From Pomphorhynchus laevis (Eukaryota; Acanthocephala; Palaeacanthocephala; Echinorhynchida; Pomphorhynchidae), in NCBI GenBank assembly GCA_012934845.2, contig WNNJ02003568.1, positions 26,855 through 90,854 on the forward strand: DNA of 64,000 nucleotides, in the 5' to 3' direction. A model generated the notes under the pieces. It made no database searches. It was given only the letters and a program-made list of their open reading frames with translations, and was not told the DNA's origin. Shown piece after piece: positions 48,101 to 57,065 of the stretch. Every line of letters begins with the position of its first letter. Positions within the stretch are counted from its first letter, which is position 1. The position numbers and the translations under genes are program-made.

Positions 48101-48290
48101 ATTAGTCAATTCATAAAAATGACGTTTATTTTAAATTTCATTTTTTTAACTTGATTTAAATTATAGAAAATCTAAAAACAATTATTAATTTTATTATTTA
48201 ATTATTAAATTTTGATTTAGCATTATTATGTTTTGTTTATTTTATAATTATATTAAATACGTAGACTCAGTTAGCTGATTTAATTCGTTT
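45117..48290 (+). mobile_element. Naiad-type Penelope-like element, copy B, internally duplicated
   Basis: 45364-45807 begins FKKKLLEREDFWIKTLNSM and YPLGLNDVVQG, the end of an N-terminal GIY-YIG domain, then the Lys/Asn-rich region. Segments of that region are repeated two to three times (45723-45778 with 45985-46040; 45820-45931 with 46261-46372; a short piece at 45117-45160 matches 45470-45510). 46252-47319 carries the RT N-half (YWNPKLHKNPIKPRFICSAF, KGINFQNINT) but lacks the TYDFSTLYTNLDLVDIKE block. 47339-47926 carries VPMGGNSSPIIADLFLSF, MFRYIDDICVF (catalytic YIDD) and ends LSGKFLWMDNK. The 3' untranslated region runs to a terminal CTCAGTTAGCTGAT near 48285. Broken by the missing palm segment and duplications, though long stretches match copy A closely. 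Confidence 0.88.
47940..48285 (+). promoter_or_regulatory. PLE 3' region with conserved, structured GAAAC / CTGATGA block
   Basis: Between 47990 and 48080 there are interleaved complementary arms: GGCCCC with GGGGCC, and CTGCTATG with CATAGCAG. They are followed by GAAACCTGAT and then TCCTGATGACCTC. The block recurs, on the opposite strand, at 37384-37773 and 61620-61790. GAAAC and CTGATGA are the core boxes of hammerhead ribozymes, which many PLEs carry, but I could not fold a canonical hammerhead from this order. Confidence 0.4.
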
Positions 48291-48547
48291 AAATCAGTTT
48301 GACAGTTAAAAAACTGAAACGCCGAGGATTAAAAAGCAAACCTAAGTGACATTCTTTAGTTACTAATTTAGCATCGTTTAATGATAGCAAGCTCCTGAGT
48401 TGTTCAACTTCCCAAATGCGGGTATCGCCATGATGTCAAAAATATTTATAAATCTGAAGGCATTAAAATCGTTCAATGATATTTCTTACAATTCTGTGAG
48501 ATCAAGCATAAAATAGAACAATTTATTTCAAAAGTTTAAAAATAAAA

Positions 48548-51500
48548 TTAATAATCAAAAAAGTCGACAAATTGACGCTGTCTGGTAATATTTGAATCCT
48601 CGCCTTCACTTAAGCTTTCATAGTCATCATCTGAGTACAGTTCTGAGTTATCAAATACACCGTAAGTATTATATGTTAACGACTCGTCTACAAGCTCAAC
48701 GTTGTATTTAAAGTTGGACAAATAGAGGGGAATTAGTCGATAATTCCACATTCGCCACACAATTAGTGTTAGTACAGTCAAAAACAACATTATCCAAAAG
48801 TGTCGATAACGACACCATTCGAATCTATAATGCTGTAAATTCTGATCAGAATATAAACCGGTCCATGAGACATCCGAAAGAAAGTGGTTGTATTGACATG
48901 TTTTATTTGTACAATACATTCCAGACGGACAGCTAATGTTATTTGTACAATCAATTGTGTTAGATCCGACGTAATATGAACATACAAATGAATGGTCACA
49001 GAACATATCTAGTGGACAACTATCTTGTGATAAGCACGATCGTTGACATATATACAGAGGGAACACTTTAGAAATAATAGAGTCTTTTATAAGATACCCG
49101 TTTGGAACGTTTTGTTCCATTTTAGTCTGCTGAAAAGGCTTTAGAGTACAAAATGTACCATTTATTACGGGAAGAAGTTTGCTCGAAGGACACTGGCACC
49201 TTCCGGCTATACATACGAAATTGTTATCGCATTCTTTAAAAGCATCACAAGACTCGTTATGTACGTGTAGCCGGACAATATTGGATGGTATTATCGAATG
49301 TTTATTCCAGGCGATATTATCATGACTGAATTGATAAACACAATTCGCTGTATTGTGACAATACATATCAAATGGACAGCTGGCATTGGATTTACATCTT
49401 CTATCACACACGTATTGAGGAAATATCTTTCTAATTTTTGCGTTTATTAAGGAATACCCATTTGGAATAAAACTTCCAGTATATGTATTGGTAATAGCTC
49501 GCTGTACGCAAACCGTTCCATTTCTGACTGGCAAATAATCGTTTGATGGACATTGACAGCTTTTGTTGATGCAGATGAAATTGCTATCACATTCTTTAAC
49601 AGCACTACATAATTCATTTAGGCCATGTATTTGAACGATATTATGTTGAATCGGAACATGTTGCTTCCAAGAAAATCGAATTGGCTTATAACTATACTCA
49701 CAAGTTGAGTTTTCTGAACAGAACATATCGAAATGGCAATCCTGGATCGTTAAACATCGTATTTTACATATATAATCAGGGAGTACTTTCCGAATATGGC
49801 CGTTCTCAATAAAATATCCGTAGGGAATATGAGGTTTACTAGTATTATGCATTGATACAACCGGTCTCGGTAAGCAAACCGTACCATTTTGGATAGGAAT
49901 ATACTCTGACGATAAGCACTGACAGACGCTGTCTATGCAAATGAGATTGTTGTCACATTCTTTAAATGCATTGCATGATTCATTTATGCCATGTATTGGA
50001 ACAACATTGACGGATACTGATTGATGATTAATCCACGGTTGATATAGCGGTTGGATACTATATGCACAATTGGACGTATTACCGCAATACATATCTGACG
50101 GACAGCTGCTGTTAGATGTACAAGACTTCTTGCATATGTAATTAGGAAGTACTTTACGGATGCGCCCATCACTTAGAGAATATTTAACTGGAAGATAAAT
50201 TTCGTCGTTTAGAGTTGCTATCGTATGAGGAACACAAATTGTACCATTTTTTATTGGAAGGTGGGATTGATCGTTGCATTGACACAAATTGTTTATACAG
50301 ACAAGGTTGCTATCACATTCTTTCAGCTCATTGCATGATTCGTTGAATCCATGAATTGCAACAAAATTGGCAAGTACAGAAATATGTTCCGACCATAACA
50401 TGGGTTTAGGTGTAAAAGTATAAGCACATGTAGAGTTATTTTGGCAATACATATCAGAAGAACAACTGCTATTAGAGGTGCAATATTTTTTACAAATGTA
50501 CAACGGAAATTTTTTACGTATACGTCCACTGTCCATAAAATAGCCACCCAAATGAAAATAGATATTACTATCGATTGATGCAATTATATTTGGTGCACAA
50601 AAAGTACCGTTTCGTTCCAGGAGATAGTGTTCATGTGAACATTGACAGGTGTTGTTTACACAGGTTAAATTGTTATCGCACTCTTTAAATTCATTGCATG
50701 ATTCGTTTAATACGTATTCACTAATCGATATTCCCGAGAATGGATTTGTTATACACTTAGTTCCATTTTGTATTGGTATTAATTCTGTCGATGAACACTT
50801 ACATGTTTCGTTTATACAGACGAACGCAAAGTCGCAATCTTGATCAATTTTACAAATATCGTCGTGTACATGTTTTTTTACAGTTTCTTTATTTGGAATA
50901 AAATTAGTCCAAAAGTTTGTTAACGACTTTCTTTCGTATTGACATCTATTCGATTTGCAGTCCATGTCCTTTGGGCAGTTTGCCCTATCCTTGCACGTTC
51001 GATTGCATATCATGTCATTAATGGTTTTCCTCTCGTATTTTTTATGGAAAATATAGCCTTTCGTATGTCTAATTTTAAATATCGACGGTATATTTCCATA
51101 CGTCGGTGGTCTAATTAAACAGTGAGTTCCATTTTGTACAGGGATAGCTTTAGAATCAACACATTTACACCTTTCATTTTTACAAAATAATTGTTCTCCG
51201 CAATTTTTAAACTCTCCACACTTATCATTAAACTTGAGATTACTGCAAAATCCACTGTTATCTATCGTGACTGATTTATTCTCTCTCGTTATATTCATAA
51301 AGTCATTTGCAAGTTGAAATAAGAATTCCGTGTCCTTGTTAGATGCGACATATTCTCGTATCAATGGCCAATGATGTATATAAATCATATGGTCGTAGTA
51401 AAATTTATAATTTTCAAAAGGATAAATCATAATTATCCTCATCCTACGAAAACCGCTAATATCTGGAAGCTGTAATGCTTGGTATTTCACATAGCGATTT

Positions 51501-51637
51501 ATTTCATCTTCGTTAATATGTATTTTGCAGTGTTCAAGTTCTTTATCATTGAATATTTCCATATATGCAGACCATACGTTGTCTGCAAGAAGTTCATACA
51601 CCCTGGTTTTTGGCTTGAATGCATTTATTATGAACAT
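48548..51637 (-). CDS. Large cysteine-rich EB-module membrane protein (1029 residues, single exon as seen)
   Basis: Uninterrupted frame from the ATG at 51637. Residues 1-125 are a unique N-domain without Cys clusters or a clear signal peptide. Residues 131-915 alternate seven EB-like modules (pattern C-x-x-FKECD-x-NL-x-C-x4-CQC...NGT-x-C; starting near 131, 262, 314, 435, 555, 677 and 797) with seven shorter Cys modules (YICKKSC...CPSDMYC...C; starting near 211, 381, 501, 623, 744, 864 and 897). The core repeat is about 120 residues. A hydrophobic segment at about 946-965 (FWIMLFLTVLTLIV) looks membrane-spanning, followed by a 60-residue acidic, Tyr-rich tail (SDDDYESLSEGED). Many N-x-S/T sites fit an extracellular repeat region. 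EB modules are known from nematode and arthropod secreted or membrane proteins, mostly of unknown role. The absence of a signal peptide suggests an unseen upstream exon. The frame is intact amid dead elements, which argues for selection. Confidence 0.82.
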   Translation of the reverse strand: MFIINAFKPKTRVYELLADNVWSAYMEIFNDKELEHCKIHINEDEINRYVKYQALQLPDISGFRRMRIIMIYPFENYKFYYDHMIYIHHWPLIREYVASNKDTEFLFQLANDFMNITRENKSVTIDNSGFCSNLKFNDKCGEFKNCGEQLFCKNERCKCVDSKAIPVQNGTHCLIRPPTYGNIPSIFKIRHTKGYIFHKKYERKTINDMICNRTCKDRANCPKDMDCKSNRCQYERKSLTNFWTNFIPNKETVKKHVHDDICKIDQDCDFAFVCINETCKCSSTELIPIQNGTKCITNPFSGISISEYVLNESCNEFKECDNNLTCVNNTCQCSHEHYLLERNGTFCAPNIIASIDSNIYFHLGGYFMDSGRIRKKFPLYICKKYCTSNSSCSSDMYCQNNSTCAYTFTPKPMLWSEHISVLANFVAIHGFNESCNELKECDSNLVCINNLCQCNDQSHLPIKNGTICVPHTIATLNDEIYLPVKYSLSDGRIRKVLPNYICKKSCTSNSSCPSDMYCGNTSNCAYSIQPLYQPWINHQSVSVNVVPIHGINESCNAFKECDNNLICIDSVCQCLSSEYIPIQNGTVCLPRPVVSMHNTSKPHIPYGYFIENGHIRKVLPDYICKIRCLTIQDCHFDMFCSENSTCEYSYKPIRFSWKQHVPIQHNIVQIHGLNELCSAVKECDSNFICINKSCQCPSNDYLPVRNGTVCVQRAITNTYTGSFIPNGYSLINAKIRKIFPQYVCDRRCKSNASCPFDMYCHNTANCVYQFSHDNIAWNKHSIIPSNIVRLHVHNESCDAFKECDNNFVCIAGRCQCPSSKLLPVINGTFCTLKPFQQTKMEQNVPNGYLIKDSIISKVFPLYICQRSCLSQDSCPLDMFCDHSFVCSYYVGSNTIDCTNNISCPSGMYCTNKTCQYNHFLSDVSWTGLYSDQNLQHYRFEWCRYRHFWIMLFLTVLTLIVWRMWNYRLIPLYLSNFKYNVELVDESLTYNTYGVFDNSELYSDDDYESLSEGEDSNITRQRQFVDFFDY

Positions 51638-52079
51638 TTTTCTCTTAACGGTATCTTTCGTTAAGGATTCAATTAAGCAGGATTATAGTAAATACGCTAA
51701 CTACACTTTGCGATGTTAAAATTATAATCAATTCGAAAAACAAGAGAATCTAATTTACTTTAAATTTTCCCAATTTGGCAATGCTACTTGACATTTCCAA
51801 TTTACAATATATCGCATTTAACACTATTTATTAAAACAACACTATTTATTAACACTATTCATTAACACGTTATTTTTGTGTTTTGAACTTTTGAATACTT
51901 CCAGGTAGTCTATGAAATATCACATTGCTTATCCACAAATTAAACAATAAGAAAATGCAAGAATATCGATAGTAAAAAGTATATTAAAATGCTTAAATGT
52001 TTTATTTTTTTGTGGACGTTTTTAAGCGAAGATTTACTATTTAATTTGTGCATGCTTCATAACGGAAAATACAATTTTG
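51638..52079. other. Region between the EB-module gene and the LINE insertion
   Basis: No gene seen. It should hold the promoter or an upstream exon of the minus-strand EB-module gene. In frame upstream of the 51637 ATG, the minus strand meets a TAA after about 16 codons without another ATG. An imperfect tandem of ATTTATTAA-AACAC units lies at 51815-51870. Confidence 0.45.
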
Positions 52080-52103
52080 AGTTAATTTAATTGCAGCAAA
52101 AAA

Positions 52104-53328
52104 ATGTCGAAAAAAGTAAGTGCGGAGCTTCAAAAGAACTCTATGATGTGCAATTCAACGAATTTTGTCGGAATTCCTGTTAAAGAAGGACTAGAACAAG
52201 CTTATCTAGATGGAATTCAACACAACACGAAGGTCAGTAACGTTTCTACTTTTTCTGGTAATGGGGAGATGCTTCCACCCATACCAAAACAAAAGAATCT
52301 TATAATTATTAAGCCTAAACTTCCGTTACAACGACATAATCTATTCGAAAAATTTCTAAAGAATTTTTGTGCAAATTATCCCTCGAGGATAATATTCAAT
52401 AACGTGAAGTTTCTTCATTCCGAAATCAAAATCTCCTTTGCAACGGCGGACATGGCAAAGGAGTATACTGGGTTTTTCAGATCGTATTTGTCTAATTTTG
52501 GTGAACTTACTGAGAAACCTATCCTATCTACCTTGAAAGTAACGAACCTCCCCTGTTGGGTTGACGATGGAGACCTCGAAAATCTCTGCGCATCTTTTAA
52601 GGTCAGTAATTTTAGACTATTGAAAGGAAAGGACGGGGTACCTATCCCCGTCGGATTTTGCTCCGCCCCTATAGATAGGGCAGAAACACTTGACAAGTCA
52701 AATTACAACCCGTTTATGGGTCTCAATCTCAGGTTTCAGTTAATTGAAAGTGATGAATTCACTTTCCCCCACTGCAGTCGGTGTCACAAATGGGGGCATT
52801 GGTCCTCCAGCTGCAGTGGGACACCTACCTGTGGGGTATGCGGTTCCGCTAATTGCCCCGCCTTACTGTCCGACGTACGTTGTGTAGCCGCCCCGTCCTG
52901 TTCTAACTGCGGGGGTGCCATCCTGCCTGGGGCAGGAAATGTGGAATTTTCAAAGATTATAGGAATCGTTTCAGAAGCCATCTAAGACTCCTGCCTCCTT
53001 TTCACAAGCATCCTCTCATCGGATGGATGATGCGGACATTATAAAACTCATCGACGTGAAAAATGAAGTTTCATATAGAAAGCTACAGAATCTAATCCTG
53101 ATGACCCTGGGTTCGGTAGGGCCCAATCCCTCCGTACCGGCTTCTAAAGTATTACCGGAATCAAAGAAGAGGGGGGCTTCGGCCCATACTGTCCCCCTAC
53201 TCAAGATCGGTAAAATGCTGAGTGGCAAACAGTATAGGGGAAATGAAGATGCTGCCCAGGGGCAAGTACCGACCCCGGATGGGGCTAGTGGCAAGAAGGG
53301 TAACCTTCCTGCACCTAGCTCTGTCTAG
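52104..53328 (+). CDS. ORF1 protein of the young LINE, two frame changes
   Basis: The first block is 293 codons (52104-52985). An N-terminal domain has NLIIIKPKLPLQRHNLFEKF and ADMAKEYTGFFRSYLS, then CCHC knuckles CSRCHKWGHWSSSC and CGVCGSANCPALLSDVRC and the start of a third (CSNCGG). The third knuckle continues in another frame after the G-run at 52911-52915 (HPAWGRKC), and a further change near 52965 leads to MDDADIIKLIDVKN and the C-terminal block ending at 53328. Three knuckles are the usual Jockey/I ORF1 arrangement, used to bind element RNA. The two changes could be real decay or base-calling errors in a homopolymer, given that ORF2 is intact. Confidence 0.8.
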
Positions 53329-53361
53329 GTAGGCAATCCCCCTTCCAACTAATCCATCACA

Positions 53362-55824
53362 ATGCAGAGTACTCGTGAGCCTTTTTCACTGAATGTCCTT
53401 CAATGGAACTCGGGAGGTGCTTCTGCCCTTAGACTTTTATCCGGTAGAGATGCAGATGTTATAGTCCTTCAGGAAACTCGGTCTATCCGTCTTCCCCAGG
53501 ACATTACTCGATTTATCCCAAAGCATATCTGTTCCCACTACACTCCGTACATAACCCCGCCTCACTCCTCTTCATCTCAAGGTCTTTTAACCCTAGTTAA
53601 ATGCTCCTTAAGGTCTTCCCTCCTACTAAACTATTCTTGTCCAGCCCTGTCTTGTTTAGTTATTTCACTCTGTAAGAACGGTAAACGCCTCAGTCTAGCC
53701 AATGTCTACATCCGGCCAGGGGAGATTCACAAGAACAGCGACCTCCTGGATGGTATTATTGATAGCGGCTATGACATGATACTTGGAGACTTCAACGACA
53801 GAACTGGTCGTTGGATCAACGCATCACTTCGCAGAGCTAGGAACGGTTATCTTATTCACAAACCACCGTCCCCCACCTTTCATTGCACATCAACAAATTC
53901 AATCCTCGACATTTTACTGCTTCACTCAAGGTGGTTGCTTAAACCTCTCTGTACGGAGCAGTCGCGCCAACAATTGTCCACCTCTCATGACCTAATTCGT
54001 TGGAGAATTGAGGAAGATACATTGCTTCGAAGGAGGTTTCACTTTGATCCGATCAGAGTAGCCTTCTTTCAGGCGGCTATCCGACTCTTTCCCCGAATAG
54101 GAAATCAGAGTCTGACCAAATTTAATACCTACCTCTTTTCGCAAGCTACCGCGATTCTATCGACTACCTATAAAGGTCGTATATACAATCCCACTCCGAC
54201 GAAACTCAAGGTCCTAGCAAAATTACTGAACCTCCCTAATCTCTCTGCTTCCGCCAAACAGGCCCTCTCGAATGAATACTGGAGCACTAGATACAGGTTC
54301 CAGCTGAGTAGGGATAGGACGAGTATTGCTCGCCTTAATCCTTCTCAGTCTTCTTTTTGGAAGATTTTCAAGAAGGAGAAGTTTGTTTGCTGGAAGGATA
54401 GAGCATTGGGTTGGATAGGGAATGTAGGCCTTGAAAAAGTTTTGGAGGAGTCACTAACCCTACACAACTATGGAGCCACTCAATCACCTCAACCAATCCC
54501 GCCTTGGTGTAACTTCAGGAGTAGGGATATATCTGTTACGGATATTCTTAACTCCTGGGGTCCACTCCCGGGCACCTCCAAATCCGTCGTTCCACTTTCT
54601 TCTCGGGTCTGTCAGCTTTTGACAGCTGATCAGAGAAGAGAGGTGGCCGTCACAATGCTTTTAGCCTCTCCATCCGATGTAGCAGGCATCAATATTAGTA
54701 AGCGTGTTTTTATTCCTAAGAAAAAATCCTGCTCATGTCCTAAAGACCTGCGTCCCATTTCGATTCAAAATTCCCTCGTGTCTATTTACGAAAAAGCGCT
54801 TGCGCGTAAAATCCGCGACCATTTAAGTAGGCGTAATTTGATCCCTCCAGGTTTTCATGGGTTCGTCAAAGGTCGCTCGGTCCATTCAGCAGTAGGTGAG
54901 GTGGAACAGTTTTGTCGGGAGAATAGCCATCGCCTAGTTGTGGCTATTTTCCTTGACTTTTCTGCTGCATTTGACCGTATCTCCATTCCTTTTGTGATCT
55001 CTTCTCTACGGTCCCTCGGGTTGCCTGCGAGAATTGTGAACAGGGTGGAGATCCTGCTGTACACCAAGCGGTTTTATTATGAAGACGACCCTGATGCGCG
55101 TCAGTTCTACCCTATTACGGGTGTGCCTCAAGGTTCACCTCTTTCTCCTATCTTATATCTTGCTGCCTCCATTAATCTATTTAAAATATTTAAACGCGAA
55201 CAACGTCTTGTGGTGTATGCTGATGACACCACAGCCCTGTTCTCTGGACACAGGTACAAAGACGTAGTTTCTGACATCAGCCGCTTCTTTTTAAGATTAA
55301 AAGACTTTTTACCCATATCCAATCTTATTTTAAACTCCACCAAATCGCAGGCGGTTGTCTTTCATGGCACCACCGCAACAAAGAAAAAACTTAAGAGATT
55401 AGCACTCTCTGCACTCTCTTCCATATTTACCTCTGAACCACTCCCCACCTTCACAAGTCGAGTAAAATACCTGGGGTTCACCGTTACGGTGAACTGGTCG
55501 GCGAAAGCTGACCTGGATAGACTTAAACGTATCCTGAAGAAAGCTAGGTGGGCTCTGAAACGGGCTCAGCATCTGTCATTGAAAGGGAAAACCCAGGTGC
55601 GCCTTTGGGGTACCTGGGCTATCTCGGGACTTGTCTTCTTCTCAAGAGGACGTCCCCCAGAGCAAAGGCTAAGGTTTCTTAAGCTCCTCGTCTCTCGTTT
55701 ACCAAGCATAGTCCGCGCCGATTGGATTCTTCGGGGGGTGAAAGACCCCGGGTGGTTCAGTCGGAAGGCGGCGTGTTGGATCGGTTGGGGGGGGGCTCAG
55801 ATCCCCCTGGACCTGAGGCCATAG
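53362..55824 (+). CDS. ORF2 of the young LINE: APE endonuclease + reverse transcriptase, 820 residues, open
   Basis: Starts MQSTREPFSLNVLQWNSGG. The endonuclease (about 1-215) has QWNSGG, VIVLQETR (Glu38), NVYIRPG, ILGDFNDRTGRW and TSHDLIRW, the expected catalytic positions. The RT (about 445-710) has DLRPISIQNSLVSIYEKAL, FHGFVKGRSV, AIFLDFSAAFDRI (Asp532), GVPQGSPLSPILY (587-599), VVYADDTTALFSG (YADD at 619-622) and VKYLGFTV. A thumb-like region follows, and no RNase H domain is seen. It would nick chromosomal DNA and copy the LINE RNA from the nick. All key residues are present with no stop. The clade is Jockey/I-like by wording; the lack of RNase H leans to Jockey. Confidence 0.9.
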   Translation: MQSTREPFSLNVLQWNSGGASALRLLSGRDADVIVLQETRSIRLPQDITRFIPKHICSHYTPYITPPHSSSSQGLLTLVKCSLRSSLLLNYSCPALSCLVISLCKNGKRLSLANVYIRPGEIHKNSDLLDGIIDSGYDMILGDFNDRTGRWINASLRRARNGYLIHKPPSPTFHCTSTNSILDILLLHSRWLLKPLCTEQSRQQLSTSHDLIRWRIEEDTLLRRRFHFDPIRVAFFQAAIRLFPRIGNQSLTKFNTYLFSQATAILSTTYKGRIYNPTPTKLKVLAKLLNLPNLSASAKQALSNEYWSTRYRFQLSRDRTSIARLNPSQSSFWKIFKKEKFVCWKDRALGWIGNVGLEKVLEESLTLHNYGATQSPQPIPPWCNFRSRDISVTDILNSWGPLPGTSKSVVPLSSRVCQLLTADQRREVAVTMLLASPSDVAGINISKRVFIPKKKSCSCPKDLRPISIQNSLVSIYEKALARKIRDHLSRRNLIPPGFHGFVKGRSVHSAVGEVEQFCRENSHRLVVAIFLDFSAAFDRISIPFVISSLRSLGLPARIVNRVEILLYTKRFYYEDDPDARQFYPITGVPQGSPLSPILYLAASINLFKIFKREQRLVVYADDTTALFSGHRYKDVVSDISRFFLRLKDFLPISNLILNSTKSQAVVFHGTTATKKKLKRLALSALSSIFTSEPLPTFTSRVKYLGFTVTVNWSAKADLDRLKRILKKARWALKRAQHLSLKGKTQVRLWGTWAISGLVFFSRGRPPEQRLRFLKLLVSRLPSIVRADWILRGVKDPGWFSRKAACWIGWGGAQIPLDLRP

Positions 55825-55952
55825 AAGAAGAAAAGAGTTAGAAGACTGAAGAGCTACTGACTTTCTATTGTTGTGTCTGATCTGGTTTATTGCATGTTTC
55901 TTTTTCTCTTTTTTTGTATAGTTAAGAAAGTCTTTATTTATTTATTTTAGTT

Positions 55953-56470
55953 AATTTAATTGTGCCGTCATTGTTACAATAATTTTTTGATGAAACTGCA
56001 CGCTGCTTTAATCCTATCTGTAAGGCAACAACAGTACGCTACATTTCAGTATTGGTGGACCTCATCAGCTACTTATCTAATACCTACGTTTCACATTTTG
56101 ATCCTTTTAATGTTGGCTGACGAACACTCGACTCGTCTGCTTGTATTGCCAATTATATTTAGTGAAAGACCGTCTTACATTTAGCAAATTTAATTGAAAT
56201 CATTCCTGATTTCAAATTAAATCAGCGTTGGTAGGGGAAGTTTGTACCTTCAATTTGAAAACCTAAATATTTCTACTAATAATTACTATTATCAAACTAA
56301 TCATCTATATTTTGCTTCCTAATTTTAAGTTAATATAATTGTGCAGTCATTGTTACAATTGAAATTTTGATGACACTGCACGTTGCTTTAATCCTATCAT
56401 TCTATTTATAAGCCAACATCAGTAAGCTACATTTCAGTATTGATGGACCTCATCAGCTACTAATCTCAGG
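55953..56470. repeat. Direct repeats of about 135 bp (55953-56085 and 56335-56470)
   Basis: Both copies read TAATTGTGC-GTCATTGTTAC, TTGATGA-ACTGCACG-TGCTTTAATCCTATC and GCTACATTTCAGTATTG-TGGACCTCATCAGCTACT. The LINE at 52094 inserted at the start of the first copy, and the bases upstream of the LINE continue the pattern. No coding recognised. The spacer between them is AT-rich. Confidence 0.75.
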
Positions 56471-56546
56471 TGTCATTGTCTGACAAAATAGTTGATAATT
56501 TCAGTTCAGACTAACTAGAGTAAAAGTTGTAATTGAGATTTAGGAA

Positions 56547-56831
56547 TTAAATGACGCAAAACACATAATGTTTAATCAAAAATCGTGTGATACATTCAAT
56601 CCGTTCGTTCATGTAGTTAATAACATATTTACAATAATCGGCTAATGGTATGGTAAGTTCTTTCATCATTGAATCCCTAAACGTGTTAACTTCACCTGGC
56701 TTAATATTAAGCCAGATATCTATCGCAACATTTTCACCCTTACATGGATTTGGTGAGTACATTGATATAAGTGCCGCCGACACATATTCTCTGTAGGCGA
56801 GTATAATTGCAAGGTAATACTTAAATATCAT
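56547..56831 (-). CDS. Hypothetical 94-residue protein
   Basis: Minus-strand frame from the ATG at 56831: MIFKYYLAIILAYREYVSAA ... KGENVAIDIWLNIKPGEVN ... PLADYCKYVINYMNERIEC. Protein-like composition, a hydrophobic N-terminal stretch that could be a signal or membrane anchor, and no low complexity. The bases before the ATG (ATCAGTGAA) look like a plausible leader. I recognise no family. It may be a small host gene or one exon of a larger one. The repeat shared with 17418-17540 lies just upstream (56946-57065). Confidence 0.4.
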   Translation of the reverse strand: MIFKYYLAIILAYREYVSAALISMYSPNPCKGENVAIDIWLNIKPGEVNTFRDSMMKELTIPLADYCKYVINYMNERIECITRFLIKHYVFCVI

Positions 56832-56945
56832 TTCACTGATTTCACTAAAAAATTTAAAAAGTATTCAAGAATGGCGCCAATTTTGAGACCTTGTTGAACA
56901 TCGTAAATTTCCAAAAATTTTAATATTAATCGCAAGATTATCGCT

Positions 56946-57065
56946 AAGAATCACTGATGTACCATGCAAGCGCTCCCTTTGTGATTTCAACTAACTACTG
57001 CAACCACTGACCCCAGGAATTAAATATTTTTGTAGGAACAGATTATTTATTTCTTACTAAGAGAG
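56946..57065. repeat. Dispersed repeat, copy 2 (partner at 17418-17540)
   Basis: Same motifs as the copy at 17418 (CAAGCGCTCCCTTTGTGATT, TGACCCCAGGAATT). Its right edge runs straight into the 361-bp satellite near 57066. Confidence 0.65.

Larger units (their letters stand above)
52094..55948 (+). mobile_element. Full-length Jockey/I-like LINE with perfect 14-bp target-site duplications
   Basis: The sequence AGTTAATTTAATTG stands at 52080-52093 and again at 55949-55962, exactly bounding the element. It starts about 10 bases before the ORF1 ATG and ends in a TTTA-rich tail. ORF1 (52104 to about 53328) is followed 33 bases later by ORF2 (53362-55824). The perfect duplication and open ORF2 make it the youngest element in the window. 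Copies A and B (22.2-29.6 kb) are relatives. Confidence 0.93.

Noticed and set aside
48548-51637. EB-module gene as a virus-like or Polinton-derived surface protein
   Set aside because: No capsid, integrase, protein-primed polymerase or terminal repeats nearby; EB modules are typical of invertebrate host genes.
52415-52981. Minus-strand frames inside LINE ORF1
   Set aside because: Antisense shadows of a well-supported ORF1 with zinc knuckles.
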